This document shows, one piece after another, positions 1-6,025 of a DNA stretch of 6,397 nt; within the stretch, counting starts at the first letter, position 1, and every line of letters begins with the position of its first letter. The stretch covers positions 1 to 6,397 of the forward strand of contig CAMKAP010000122.1 in assembly GCA_946410505.1 (NCBI GenBank). Reading direction: 5' to 3'. The stretch is from an uncultured Clostridia bacterium (GTDB lineage: Bacteria > Bacillota_A > Clostridia > Oscillospirales > Oscillospiraceae). Both the position numbers and the translations under genes were made by a program. The notes under the pieces were generated by a model. It did no database searches and was not told the DNA's origin. It saw nothing but the letters and a program-made list of their open reading frames with translations.

Positions 1-70
1 AATTCACTGTTTCTCTGCTTTTGGGGCTTGACTTTTAATAGTTAGTCTTTCTATTCCCAAATAAACCGAA

Positions 71-104
71 CGGAGAACCGCGCCGGGATAGGGCAGGTTC
101 TCCG
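71..104 (-). terminator. Probable terminator of the EamA transporter gene
   Basis: A perfect 9-bp inverted repeat, CGGAGAACC at 71-79 and GGTTCTCCG at 96-104, encloses a 16-nt loop that can add a short GCC/GGC pairing. It lies about 40 nt beyond the stop codon of the minus-strand transporter gene. Read on the minus strand it is followed by a moderately T-rich tail (TTCGGTTTATTT), not a clean T-run, so termination may be weak. On the plus strand the following sequence is AT-rich but also has no T-run. The rest of 1-145 shows nothing I can name. Confidence 0.5.
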
Positions 105-145
105 ATTCTTCATATAAATAATTTTATCCAAAGGAAAAAGCCTTG

Positions 146-991
146 TCAAGTATTCAGCAGCACAAGCGCCGACAGGATCAGTGCAAGCCCGGTCGCCTGC
201 CGGCGGGTAATCCGCTCATGAAAGAGCAGGGCGCTGAAGAGCGTGACCAGCAGGATCGTTCCCGTGCTCGCCGCCGGGAAAACCACCAGGGCGGGCATCC
301 GTTCCAGCGCTGTCAACAAAAGAAGGGATGAAAAATAATTGGGCAGGCCCACCAGAACGCCGGCCGCAAGCTCCGCGGGCAGCAGCTTCAGCCCGGTCTG
401 CCGGTACTCCCGCAGGGCAAGCACCGCAGACAGCAGTCCTGCCGTCAGAAAAAGCCAGAAGAAATAGAGCGTGCCCTCGCCTTTGCCGCCCAGCTGCTCA
501 AAGACCTTGGACATGGCATCGCCCCCGCCGCCGGTGAGCAGCACCAGCACGAGCAGCAGAAAGGAGGCTTTCCCCTCGCGCCCCTCGGCGCCCCCGTTTA
601 TGAGCAGAAGCGCCGCGAACACCAGCAGAAGCCCTGCAAGCTGCCATCCTCCCGGACGCTCGCCGAAGCAGAGGATGCTGACGCCCAGGGTCACAACGAG
701 CCCGAGCTTGGCAAAGGCTGCGGTCAGCGCCGCGCCGTTGAGGCGGATGCTGGACTGCATGCTGACGAGTCCGGAAACGAAGAATACGCCACCCGCCGCG
801 CCGCAGAGCAAGGTGCTCAGATGCCCGTGTAAAAGCAGTGAGCGGTCCGGCATCATCAGCAGCCCGACCAGGACACAGGTGATGTAATTCCCCAAAATGA
901 TGCCGTAGCGATTGCCCCGCTGGGCGCGAAACGCCTTCAGGACCAGCGACATGGCGGCGCTGCCCAGCATGGCGAGAAACAGATAGAGCAT
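146..991 (-). CDS. EamA/DMT-superfamily transporter (10 TM), substrate unknown
   Basis: This is a 281-residue, very hydrophobic protein with about ten membrane segments in two halves, the usual size and layout of drug/metabolite transporters in the cytoplasmic membrane. Each half ends in the family's repeat signature: GERPGGWQLAG followed by a hydrophobic helix at residues 110-130, and FHERITRRQATG followed by a helix at 257-279. The start at 991 is preferred over an in-frame ATG at 1129 because GGAGG (1001-1005) sits 9 nt upstream. The longer form would also add a poorly hydrophobic tail that overlaps the divergent promoter region. The gene is transcribed away from the GntR regulator. EamA proteins export or import amino acids, nucleosides, sugars or other metabolites, and the sequence does not reveal the substrate. 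A link to hexuronate metabolism is only positional, and the candidate operator lies nearer the gntR promoter than this one. Family assignment is secure and function is open. Confidence 0.88.
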   Translation of the reverse strand: MLYLFLAMLGSAAMSLVLKAFRAQRGNRYGIILGNYITCVLVGLLMMPDRSLLLHGHLSTLLCGAAGGVFFVSGLVSMQSSIRLNGAALTAAFAKLGLVVTLGVSILCFGERPGGWQLAGLLLVFAALLLINGGAEGREGKASFLLLVLVLLTGGGGDAMSKVFEQLGGKGEGTLYFFWLFLTAGLLSAVLALREYRQTGLKLLPAELAAGVLVGLPNYFSSLLLLTALERMPALVVFPAASTGTILLVTLFSALLFHERITRRQATGLALILSALVLLNT

Positions 992-1022
992 GGTGGATTG
1001 CCTCCGATACAAACTGCGCCCT

Positions 1023-1051
1023 ATCTTAGCACAATCCGCCGCAAAGCGAAA
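1023..1051 (-). promoter_or_regulatory. Candidate promoter of the EamA transporter gene
   Basis: On the minus strand a TGCTAAGAT extended -10 element (hexamer at 1023-1028) lies about 31 nt upstream of the start codon. The -35 position (about 1046-1051) matches the consensus poorly, so the TG extension would have to compensate. This is pattern matching only. Confidence 0.4.
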
Positions 1052-1078
1052 GAGGCCGAATGTAATCCCAGAAAAAAG

Positions 1079-1108
1079 TTGACAGCATGGGGGGACTCCG
1101 TTTAATAT
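1079..1108 (+). promoter_or_regulatory. Promoter of the GntR regulator gene
   Basis: A perfect -35 hexamer TTGACA (1079-1084) is followed after 18 nt by TAATAT (1103-1108), with TTAATA one base earlier at 17-nt spacing. The predicted transcript starts near 1115, leaving a leader of about 29 nt. This start rules out the in-frame ATG at 1087 as the regulator's start codon, since that codon lies inside the promoter. Confidence 0.72.
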
Positions 1109-1121
1109 TAATATATCAGAA
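1107..1121 (+). promoter_or_regulatory. Candidate autoregulatory operator at the gntR start site
   Basis: The sequence ATTAATATATCAGAA lies directly downstream of the -10 element, over the predicted transcription start. It matches 13 of 15 positions with ACTAATATATTAGAA upstream of uxuA, which contains a perfect 12-bp palindrome. The gntR copy is an imperfect version of that palindrome. A separate 10-bp palindrome, TTAATATTAA at 1102-1111, overlaps it. The position suits repression by blocking RNA polymerase, as expected for an autoregulated FCD-type GntR protein. Assignment to this regulator is inference. Confidence 0.5.
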
Positions 1122-1143
1122 GAGTCCAAGAGAGGAGAGCCCC

Positions 1144-1857
1144 ATGAACGAGAGCAGCTATACTGTCCGGTCCTGGCGGGGCCGCGCGGCCCAGGGCGGC
1201 AACGCCCGGGAGACCGCCTATCAGATCCTGCGCGACGGGATCATCCACCTGCGCTTCAAGCCCGGCGAGGCCCTGAGCGACAAGCAGCTGGCCGAGGAGC
1301 TGAGCATGAGCCGCACCCCGGTGCGCGAGGCGCTGATTCTTCTGGCCTCGGCCAACATGGTGGTACTGCGCCCCCAGGTAGGCACCTTTGTGGCGCCCAT
1401 TGACCTCAAGCGTATGGAGATGGAGCAGTTTGCCCGCTGCGCCGTGGAGAAGGAGATCCTTCGCCTCTGCTGTGAAAGACCGGACGCAGACCTGCAGTGG
1501 CGCTATGAGGAGAACCTGCGCGCCTTTGCCCACTATGCCGCCATGGAGAGCCCCGACCTGCGCAGGCTCCTGGAGCTGGACAACGAGTTTCACCGCATCG
1601 CCTTCACCGCCGTCGGGCGGGAGGCCGACTATTTCCATATGATGGAGGGACTGCAGCATGTGGAGCGCATGCGCGTTCTGTCAAATCTCGGCATGGCACA
1701 GCAGGAGACGCTGGAAGACCACCGGGCGGTCAGCCGGGCCGTCCTGGCACGGGATACCGCCGCCGCGCTCGAGCACCTGGAAGTCCACCTGAACCGCTAT
1801 CGGGACAATCTGCGCCTGCTGGAGGAGAAGTTCCCGGCGTATTTCTCTCTGGGCTGA
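1144..1857 (+). CDS. GntR-family FCD-subfamily regulator, likely hexuronate-responsive
   Basis: This is a 237-residue DNA-binding regulator. Residues about 21-86 form the GntR winged helix: ILRDGIIHLRFKPGEALSDK, then LAEELSMSRTPVREAL with the hallmark SRTPVREAL (56-64), and the wing QVGTFVAP (78-85). Residues about 93-222 form an all-helical FCD effector domain. D146, H150 (in LDNEFHR), H193 (EDHRAV) and H215 (HLEVHL) have the order and spacing of the Asp/His metal site found in many FCD proteins that bind carboxylate ligands such as sugar acids. The start at 1144 has GAGGAG (1132-1137) 6 nt upstream. It lies 1.4 kb from uxuAB on the same strand, with an opposite-strand gene between. A similar AT-rich site at its own promoter and at uxuA suggests a repressor released by a uronate or pathway intermediate, comparable to UxuR/ExuR in role. 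Family is certain; ligand and regulon are inferred. Confidence 0.9.
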   Translation: MNESSYTVRSWRGRAAQGGNARETAYQILRDGIIHLRFKPGEALSDKQLAEELSMSRTPVREALILLASANMVVLRPQVGTFVAPIDLKRMEMEQFARCAVEKEILRLCCERPDADLQWRYEENLRAFAHYAAMESPDLRRLLELDNEFHRIAFTAVGREADYFHMMEGLQHVERMRVLSNLGMAQQETLEDHRAVSRAVLARDTAAALEHLEVHLNRYRDNLRLLEEKFPAYFSLG

Positions 1858-1869
1858 GCGACAGATACC

Positions 1870-1924
1870 GATTCCCCCGGAGCTTTCTTTTCAAAAGGAA
1901 GATAGTACCGGGGGATCGTTTTTT
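1870..1924 (+). terminator. Intrinsic terminator after the GntR regulator gene
   Basis: Arms GATTCCCCCGG (1870-1880) and CCGGGGGATC (1908-1917) form the outer stem. An inner stem pairs CTTTCTTTT with AAAAGGAAG through one G-U pair. The hairpin is followed by T6 (1919-1924). It begins 12 nt after the regulator's stop codon and is clearly directional for the plus strand, so the regulator appears monocistronic. Confidence 0.9.
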
Positions 1925-1989
1925 CTCCGGCCGACCGGCGCTGAATGACGCTCTGACCGTAAGGCGCGAGAAGGCTTTCCGCCGGGTGA

Positions 1990-3030
1990 TCACTGCAGCA
2001 GGAAGACCCGAAGGACGCCCAGCATGCACATAAGCCAGCCCGCGAAAAAAATAACGGCGTGCTTTCCCTCCGCGTGAATGGCTATGAACTCGCGGATCAG
2101 TGCGCTCGGCCAATAATAAAAAGCGACGCGGCTTCCGATGCCCGTACAGGAAAGGCCGATCTTTTTGCAATAGCGGAGCGCCCGATATACATGATAATTG
2201 CTGGTCACCAGCGCCGTATACTTTGGCCCGGTCCGGGCATCCAGGATCCGCTTTGAGAACAGATTGTTTTCAAAGGTCGTCTTCGACTCGCCCTCCATCA
2301 GGATATCCGCCTCCGGAATACCGTTTTCCAACAGGTAGCGCGCCATGGCCTCCGCTTCGGAAAGCGTCTCATCCTCACCCTTTCCCCCGGAGGGGATCAG
2401 CTTGGGCGGCGTGGTGTCCTTTCGATAGACGGCGATCGCCTTATCCAGCCGATCCCGGAGCAGTCTGGAGAGCCTGTCGCCCTGCAGCAGCCCGGCCCCA
2501 TGAATGATGACATAGTCGAAGTCCTTTTTCTTGGGAATGATCTGGAGAAACAGAGTATAAAGCATGAAGATCACGAAGGCCATGGAGACATAGATCACCG
2601 TCACGCACAGGAGCGTTCCGGCGAGAAGCCAGCCGGAGCGGTAGAGCGCGGCCGTCTGTTCATGGCCATAGGAGAAAGCCTGCGCGAAGACCAGCGCGCC
2701 GGCTGTTGCCTCGCCGGCGAAAACGACGATCCCAAGGACAAGCGAGAGCATATGCGCAAGGTGAAAGCCCTCTTTCCGCAGCATGATGATACCGTTGACC
2801 ATCAGGAAAAACGGTACGATCAAAAGGCAGAGCAAAACGGTATCCGCGATCATGAGCGCAACCAAACTTCCGTAAGCACCCGACACGTTGATAAGAAACG
2901 GGAAGACGGACAGCAGCGCAAGAAACAGCAGATAACAGTTGCGATACCGGCTTCTGTCCCTGTCGAATGAAAAAAGGAAGACCGCCCAGCAGATCAGAGA
3001 AAACGTCCCTGTCAGTACAGCAGGCATCAT
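1990..3030 (-). CDS. Polytopic membrane protein with C-terminal YdcF/DUF218 domain
   Basis: The 346-residue product has about five N-terminal membrane segments (roughly residues 4-21, 33-50, 55-83, 92-116, 133-163). A YdcF/SanA/ElyC-type DUF218 domain follows (about 172-310), then one more C-terminal membrane helix (about 323-345). Family motifs seen are the strand DYVIIHGAGL (172-181), SGGKGEDE (214-221), a helix with EAEAMARYLLENGIP, ESKTTFENN (248-256) and VTSNYHVYRA (275-284). The family has a Rossmann-like fold, and E. coli members are linked to cell-envelope integrity; the biochemical activity is mostly undefined. Positive residues at 24-30, 84-89 and 167-169 suggest the DUF218 domain faces the cytoplasm, unlike SanA/ElyC, but this is only the positive-inside rule. 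The start has GAGGA (3039-3043) 8 nt upstream; a second ATG follows immediately and cannot be excluded. The gene is convergent with gntR and divergent from uxuA, so it is probably an independent unit. Confidence 0.87.
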   Translation of the reverse strand: MMPAVLTGTFSLICWAVFLFSFDRDRSRYRNCYLLFLALLSVFPFLINVSGAYGSLVALMIADTVLLCLLIVPFFLMVNGIIMLRKEGFHLAHMLSLVLGIVVFAGEATAGALVFAQAFSYGHEQTAALYRSGWLLAGTLLCVTVIYVSMAFVIFMLYTLFLQIIPKKKDFDYVIIHGAGLLQGDRLSRLLRDRLDKAIAVYRKDTTPPKLIPSGGKGEDETLSEAEAMARYLLENGIPEADILMEGESKTTFENNLFSKRILDARTGPKYTALVTSNYHVYRALRYCKKIGLSCTGIGSRVAFYYWPSALIREFIAIHAEGKHAVIFFAGWLMCMLGVLRVFLLQ

Positions 3031-3067
3031 TTCAGCAATCCTCGGCTTTCAATAAAAAGTTGAGAAA

Positions 3068-3096
3068 AGTATAGCATAGAAAGCCGGTGAGGAAAA
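3068..3096 (-). promoter_or_regulatory. Promoter of the YdcF-domain gene
   Basis: On the minus strand TGCTATACT forms an extended -10 (hexamer TATACT at 3068-3073). After a 17-nt spacer there is TTTTCC at 3091-3096 as a half-conserved -35. The transcript would start near 3061, about 30 nt before the start codon. It is separate from the uxuA promoter. Confidence 0.55.
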
Positions 3097-3125
3097 GGAG
3101 CTTTCTTCGCCACTATGTACAAAGA

Positions 3126-3166
3126 CAAGCCCTCATTTCTGTATAGAATTGAGGGCTTGCTTTTTT
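3126..3166 (+). terminator. Strong terminator-like hairpin upstream of uxuA
   Basis: CAAGCCCTCA (3126-3135) pairs perfectly with TGAGGGCTTG (3150-3159). After a T-T mismatch, TTCT/AGAA closes a GTAT loop. One C and then T6 (3161-3166) follow, a canonical plus-strand intrinsic terminator. It stands between two divergently transcribed genes, where no upstream plus-strand gene needs a terminator. Its 3' arm contains the best -35 of the uxuA promoter (TTGAGG, 3149-3154). It may insulate the operon, end a short unannotated RNA, or act as an attenuator if transcription also starts further upstream. The minus-strand tail (TCTTTGT) is not T-rich enough to suggest bidirectional use. Confidence 0.8.
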
Positions 3167-3177
3167 CGAACTAATAT
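3149..3177 (+). promoter_or_regulatory. Predicted promoter of the uxuAB operon
   Basis: TTGAGG (3149-3154) and TAATAT (3172-3177) are separated by exactly 17 nt. The predicted start near 3184 gives a leader of about 70 nt. The -35 lies in the 3' arm of the terminator hairpin and the -10 lies inside the operator palindrome. An alternative -10, TATATT at 3175-3180, is a better hexamer but leaves a 20-nt spacer. Confidence 0.55.
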
Positions 3178-3184
3178 ATTAGAA
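3170..3184 (+). promoter_or_regulatory. Candidate GntR operator at the uxuA promoter
   Basis: CTAATATATTAG (3171-3182) is a perfect 12-bp palindrome covering the predicted -10 of uxuA. With its flanks it matches 13 of 15 positions at the gntR start site (1107-1121). Two-fold symmetric short sites at the -10 are typical for dimeric GntR repressors. Because AT-rich sequence gives chance palindromes, the shared flanking AGAA and the equivalent promoter position are the stronger arguments. Confidence 0.55.
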
Positions 3185-3253
3185 TGTCAGCAGAGCAAAC
3201 AACTGCCTTTCTGCGCATTTTGATCAATCACAAAACAGTATGGAGGCTGAAAC

Positions 3254-4345
3254 ATGGCAATGCAAATGGGTTTTCGCTGGTACGGCGAAGGAAACGACAG
3301 GATTTCTCTCGGTGACATTCGGCAGATCCCCGGTGTGAGCACCATCGTCTGGGCCCTGCATGACAAGATGCCCGGCGAGGTCTGGCAGCCGGAGGAGATC
3401 AAAAAGGTCGTGGACCGGATCACCGCCGCGGGCTTTAACGCCGACGTGGTGGAATCCGTGAACGTCCATGACGACATCAAGATCGGTCTCCCCTCCCGCG
3501 ATGCGTACATCGACAATTACATCCAGACCATCCGCAACCTCAAGCCCTTTGGTGTGAAGGTGATCTGCTACAACTTCATGCCGATTTTTGACTGGACCCG
3601 CTCCGACCTCTTCCACCCGGTGGGCGACGGCTCCACCGCCCTGTTCTACCAGAAGGACATGATCCAGGACGATCCCAAGGAGATGGCCGACTACGTCATG
3701 GGCTTCACCGAGAAATACCACATGACCTTCCCCGGCTGGGAGCCCGAGCGCATGGCGAAGCTGGACGAGCTGTTCGAGGCCTATAAGGACGTGACCAAGG
3801 AGAAGCTCTGGGAGAACTTCCGCTACTTCCTGGAGAAGCTGATGCCCGTCTGCCACGAGTGCGACATCAAGATGGCCGTGCATATGGACGATCCCCCCTG
3901 GGACATCTTCGGCCTGCCCCGCCTGCTGGTGGATGAAGAGAGCATCGACCGCTTCCTGAAGATGGTGGACGATCCCTACAACTGCCTGACGCTCTGCTCC
4001 GGCAGCCTCAACGCCAACCCCGAAAACAATGTGGCCGCCATCGTCCGCAAGCACTGCGACCGCATCGCCTTTGCCCATATCCGCAACGTCAAGCACTTTG
4101 CAAACGGCGACTTCTCCGAGGCCAGCCACCGCGACTGCGACGGCGACACCGGCATCCTGGACATTCTGCGCGCCTATCACGACTGCGGCTACGAGGGCTA
4201 TATCCGCCCCGACCACGGCCGTCACCTCTGGGATGAAAAGCCTGGCAATGTGCGCCCCGGTTACGGCCTGTACGACCGCGCCCTCGGCATCATGTACATG
4301 CTGGGCGCCTGGGATCTGATGGATAAGGAGGATGCAGAGAAATGA
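3254..4345 (+). CDS. uxuA: D-mannonate dehydratase (EC 4.2.1.8)
   Basis: UxuA dehydrates D-mannonate to 2-dehydro-3-deoxy-D-gluconate (KDG) in the cytoplasm, the last specific step of glucuronate breakdown before KDG kinase. The 363-residue length fits the compact form common in Gram-positive bacteria. Conserved blocks are FRWYG (7-11), CYNFMPIFDWTRSD (105-118), HMDDPPWDIFGLPR (210-223), TLCSGSLNANPEN (246-258), HIRNVK (275-280), RPDHGRHLWDE (318-328) and PGYGLYDRALG (335-345). H210, C248, H275 and D320 are the likely divalent metal ligands (Mn in characterised members), judged by motif and spacing. GGAGG at 3242-3246 lies 7 nt before the ATG. The gene is first in an operon and overlaps uxuB by 4 nt. 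The leader carries the predicted operator. A small oddity is SGSLNANPENN, where I would expect SGSLGANPEND-like sequence. Identity is very secure. Confidence 0.97.
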   Translation: MAMQMGFRWYGEGNDRISLGDIRQIPGVSTIVWALHDKMPGEVWQPEEIKKVVDRITAAGFNADVVESVNVHDDIKIGLPSRDAYIDNYIQTIRNLKPFGVKVICYNFMPIFDWTRSDLFHPVGDGSTALFYQKDMIQDDPKEMADYVMGFTEKYHMTFPGWEPERMAKLDELFEAYKDVTKEKLWENFRYFLEKLMPVCHECDIKMAVHMDDPPWDIFGLPRLLVDEESIDRFLKMVDDPYNCLTLCSGSLNANPENNVAAIVRKHCDRIAFAHIRNVKHFANGDFSEASHRDCDGDTGILDILRAYHDCGYEGYIRPDHGRHLWDEKPGNVRPGYGLYDRALGIMYMLGAWDLMDKEDAEK

Positions 4346-5874
4346 AGCTGAATAACGAAACCCTGAAAAACCGCGCGGCGTGGGAGGCCATGGGCTACCG
4401 TCTCCCGAAATATGACCGTGAAGCCATGATCGAGAAGACCGTCGCCAATCCCACCTGGCTGCACTTCGGCGCGGGCAACATCTTCAAGGCATTCCAGGCC
4501 GACGCCTGCCAGCGTCTGCTGGACGCAGGTCTCACGGAGACCGGCATCATCGCCGCCGAGCGCCGTGAGAAGAAGCCGGAGGTCAACGACAACCTCACCG
4601 TCAAGGTCACGCTGAAGGCCGACGGCGGCGTGGAGAAGGCCGTGGTCGGCTCCATCGCCGAGAAGGTCTATCTCTACGGAAACGAAGCGCGCCTGCAGGA
4701 GATCTTCGAGAATCCCAGCCTGCAGATGGTATCCTTCACCATCACCGAAAAGGGCTATGCCCTCCGTGACGCCAAGGGCGAGTATCTGCCCGACGTCGCC
4801 GCCGATCTCGCCGGCACGCCCGACACCGCGAAGACCTACATGGGCAAGCTCACCGCCCTGCTCTGCGCCCGCTACCGGAAGAACAAGGCGCCTCTCGCCA
4901 TGGTCAGCATGGATAACTGCTCCCACAACGGCGACAAGCTCAAGGCCGCCATCACCGCTTTTGCCGAGGCCTGGGGCGGCGAGGGATTTAATAAGTGGAT
5001 TTCCGAGCAGGTAAGCTTCCCCTGGTCCATGATCGACAAGATCACTCCGGGTCCCGACGCCTCCGTGGCCGCCATGCTGGCCCAGGACGGGCTGGAGGCC
5101 GGCACGCCCTTCGTCAACGCCGAGGAGAGCGAGTACCTGGTCATCGAGGACAACTTCCCCAACGGCCGCCCCTGCCTGGAGAAGGCCGGCATCTACTTCA
5201 CCGCCCGCGAGACCGTGGACAAGGTGGAGCGCATGAAGGTCTGCACCTGCCTCAACCCCCTGCACACCGCGCTGGCCGTCTACGGCTGCCTGCTGGGCTA
5301 TGAGCACATCTGGCAGGAGATGCAGGACGAGGACCTCAAAAAGCTGGTGGAAACCATCGGCTATAAAGAGGGTCTGCCCGTGGTCACCGACCCCGGCATC
5401 ATCAAGCCCCAGGACTTCATCGACACCGTGGTGAAGGTCCGTATCCCGAACCCCTTCCTGCCTGACACGCCCCAGCGCATCGCCACCGACACCTCCCAGA
5501 AGCTGCCCATCCGCTTCGGCGAGACCATCAAGGCCTACCTGGCCTCCGACAGCCTCAAGGTTGCCGATCTGAAGCTGATTCCGCTGGTGCATGCGGGCTG
5601 GCTGCGCTACCTGATGGCGGTCGACGACAGGGGCGAAAGCTTCGAGCCCTCCCCCGATCCGCTGCTGGCTGCGGCGCAGGCCTATGTTGCCGATATGAAG
5701 CTGGGTGAGAAGCCCGACTGCGCGAAGCTGGAGGGGCTCCTGCGCAACAAGACCATCTTCGGCGTGGATCTGGTGGAAGCCGGTCTGGCCGACAGGGTCT
5801 GCGGCTACTTCGAAGAGCTCACCGCCGGCCCCGGCGCCGTGCGCGCAACGCTGCACAAGTACGTAAACGCATAA
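4342..5874 (+). CDS. uxuB: Fructuronate reductase / D-mannonate oxidoreductase (EC 1.1.1.57)
   Basis: UxuB interconverts D-fructuronate and D-mannonate with NAD(H), supplying the substrate of UxuA. The 510-residue product belongs to the long-chain mannitol dehydrogenase family. The N-terminal Rossmann domain carries HFGAGNIFKAF (41-51) as its dinucleotide loop, SMDNCSHNGDKL (189-200) and FPWSMIDKITP (226-236). The C-terminal catalytic helical domain begins near 290. K299, N305 and H308 in MKVCTCLNPLH are the probable catalytic Lys/Asn/His set, with one more residue between Lys and Asn than the K-x4-N-x2-H I recall for mannitol 2-dehydrogenases. Its start codon overlaps the uxuA stop (ATGA), and AAGGAGG (4325-4331) lies 10 nt upstream, so translation is coupled. 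Other family members act on mannitol, arabinitol, tagaturonate or mannitol 1-phosphate; pairing with uxuA decides for fructuronate. No clean terminator with a T-run follows. Confidence 0.93.
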   Translation: MKLNNETLKNRAAWEAMGYRLPKYDREAMIEKTVANPTWLHFGAGNIFKAFQADACQRLLDAGLTETGIIAAERREKKPEVNDNLTVKVTLKADGGVEKAVVGSIAEKVYLYGNEARLQEIFENPSLQMVSFTITEKGYALRDAKGEYLPDVAADLAGTPDTAKTYMGKLTALLCARYRKNKAPLAMVSMDNCSHNGDKLKAAITAFAEAWGGEGFNKWISEQVSFPWSMIDKITPGPDASVAAMLAQDGLEAGTPFVNAEESEYLVIEDNFPNGRPCLEKAGIYFTARETVDKVERMKVCTCLNPLHTALAVYGCLLGYEHIWQEMQDEDLKKLVETIGYKEGLPVVTDPGIIKPQDFIDTVVKVRIPNPFLPDTPQRIATDTSQKLPIRFGETIKAYLASDSLKVADLKLIPLVHAGWLRYLMAVDDRGESFEPSPDPLLAAAQAYVADMKLGEKPDCAKLEGLLRNKTIFGVDLVEAGLADRVCGYFEELTAGPGAVRATLHKYVNA

Positions 5875-5920
5875 GAGAGCACACTTTTTACGCTGTTTGC
5901 AGAGCCGAAGCTGCGTATTT

Positions 5921-5962
5921 CAGGAAACTTTTCTTTCCTTTCGCGGAAAGAAAGGTTTCCTG
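5921..5962. repeat. 18-bp inverted repeat, first hairpin after uxuB
   Basis: CAGGAAACTTTTCTTTCC (5921-5938) pairs with GGAAAGAAAGGTTTCCTG (5945-5962) with a single G-T position and a 6-nt loop, TTTCGC. It starts 46 nt after the uxuB stop. No T-run follows on the plus strand (GGCCTTCAAAG), so it is not a standard terminator, although it could stabilise the 3' end of the uxuAB mRNA. The stem length and its company of further hairpins suggest a mobile or dispersed repeat. Confidence 0.8.
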
Positions 5963-5980
5963 GCCTTCAAAGAAAGACGA

Positions 5981-6025
5981 CCAGAGGAGGTTTCCTCTGG
6001 ACTCCTCTGCCCAACAGGGGAGTCC
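5981..6025. repeat. Two adjoining hairpins, second and third of the cluster
   Basis: CCAGAGGA (5981-5988) pairs perfectly with TCCTCTGG (5993-6000) around GGTT. Sharing two bases with it, GGACTCCTCTG (5999-6009) pairs with CAGGGGAGTCC (6015-6025) around CCCAA with one G-T pair. The two stems cannot both use bases 5999-6000, so fraying or alternative folding is expected there. Both lack T-runs. Together with 5921-5962 they make a compact block of three stem-loops. Confidence 0.75.

Noticed and set aside
28..57. TTGACT at 28-33 with a TATTCC at 52-57 as a plus-strand promoter
   Set aside because: The -10 match is poor and nothing on the plus strand downstream would be served by it.
1986..1993. 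Perfect palindrome GTGATCAC at the end of the YdcF-domain gene
   Set aside because: Eight bases over a stop codon are expected by chance and no second copy was seen near a promoter.
3184..3312. Possible leader peptide or leaderless reading frame starting at ATG 3184, at the predicted uxuA transcription start
   Set aside because: No ribosome binding site precedes it, the peptide has no repeated regulatory codons, and it simply runs on out of frame into uxuA.
3224..4225. 333-codon minus-strand open frame opposite uxuA
   Set aside because: Antisense shadow of uxuA, with low-complexity Val/Ala/Gly/His composition and no ribosome binding site.
4261..5856. 531-codon minus-strand open frame opposite uxuB
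   Set aside because: It is antisense to an unmistakable uxuB. Its His/Val/Gly/Asp-rich, domain-free composition is the usual shadow of a GC-rich gene with biased third positions.
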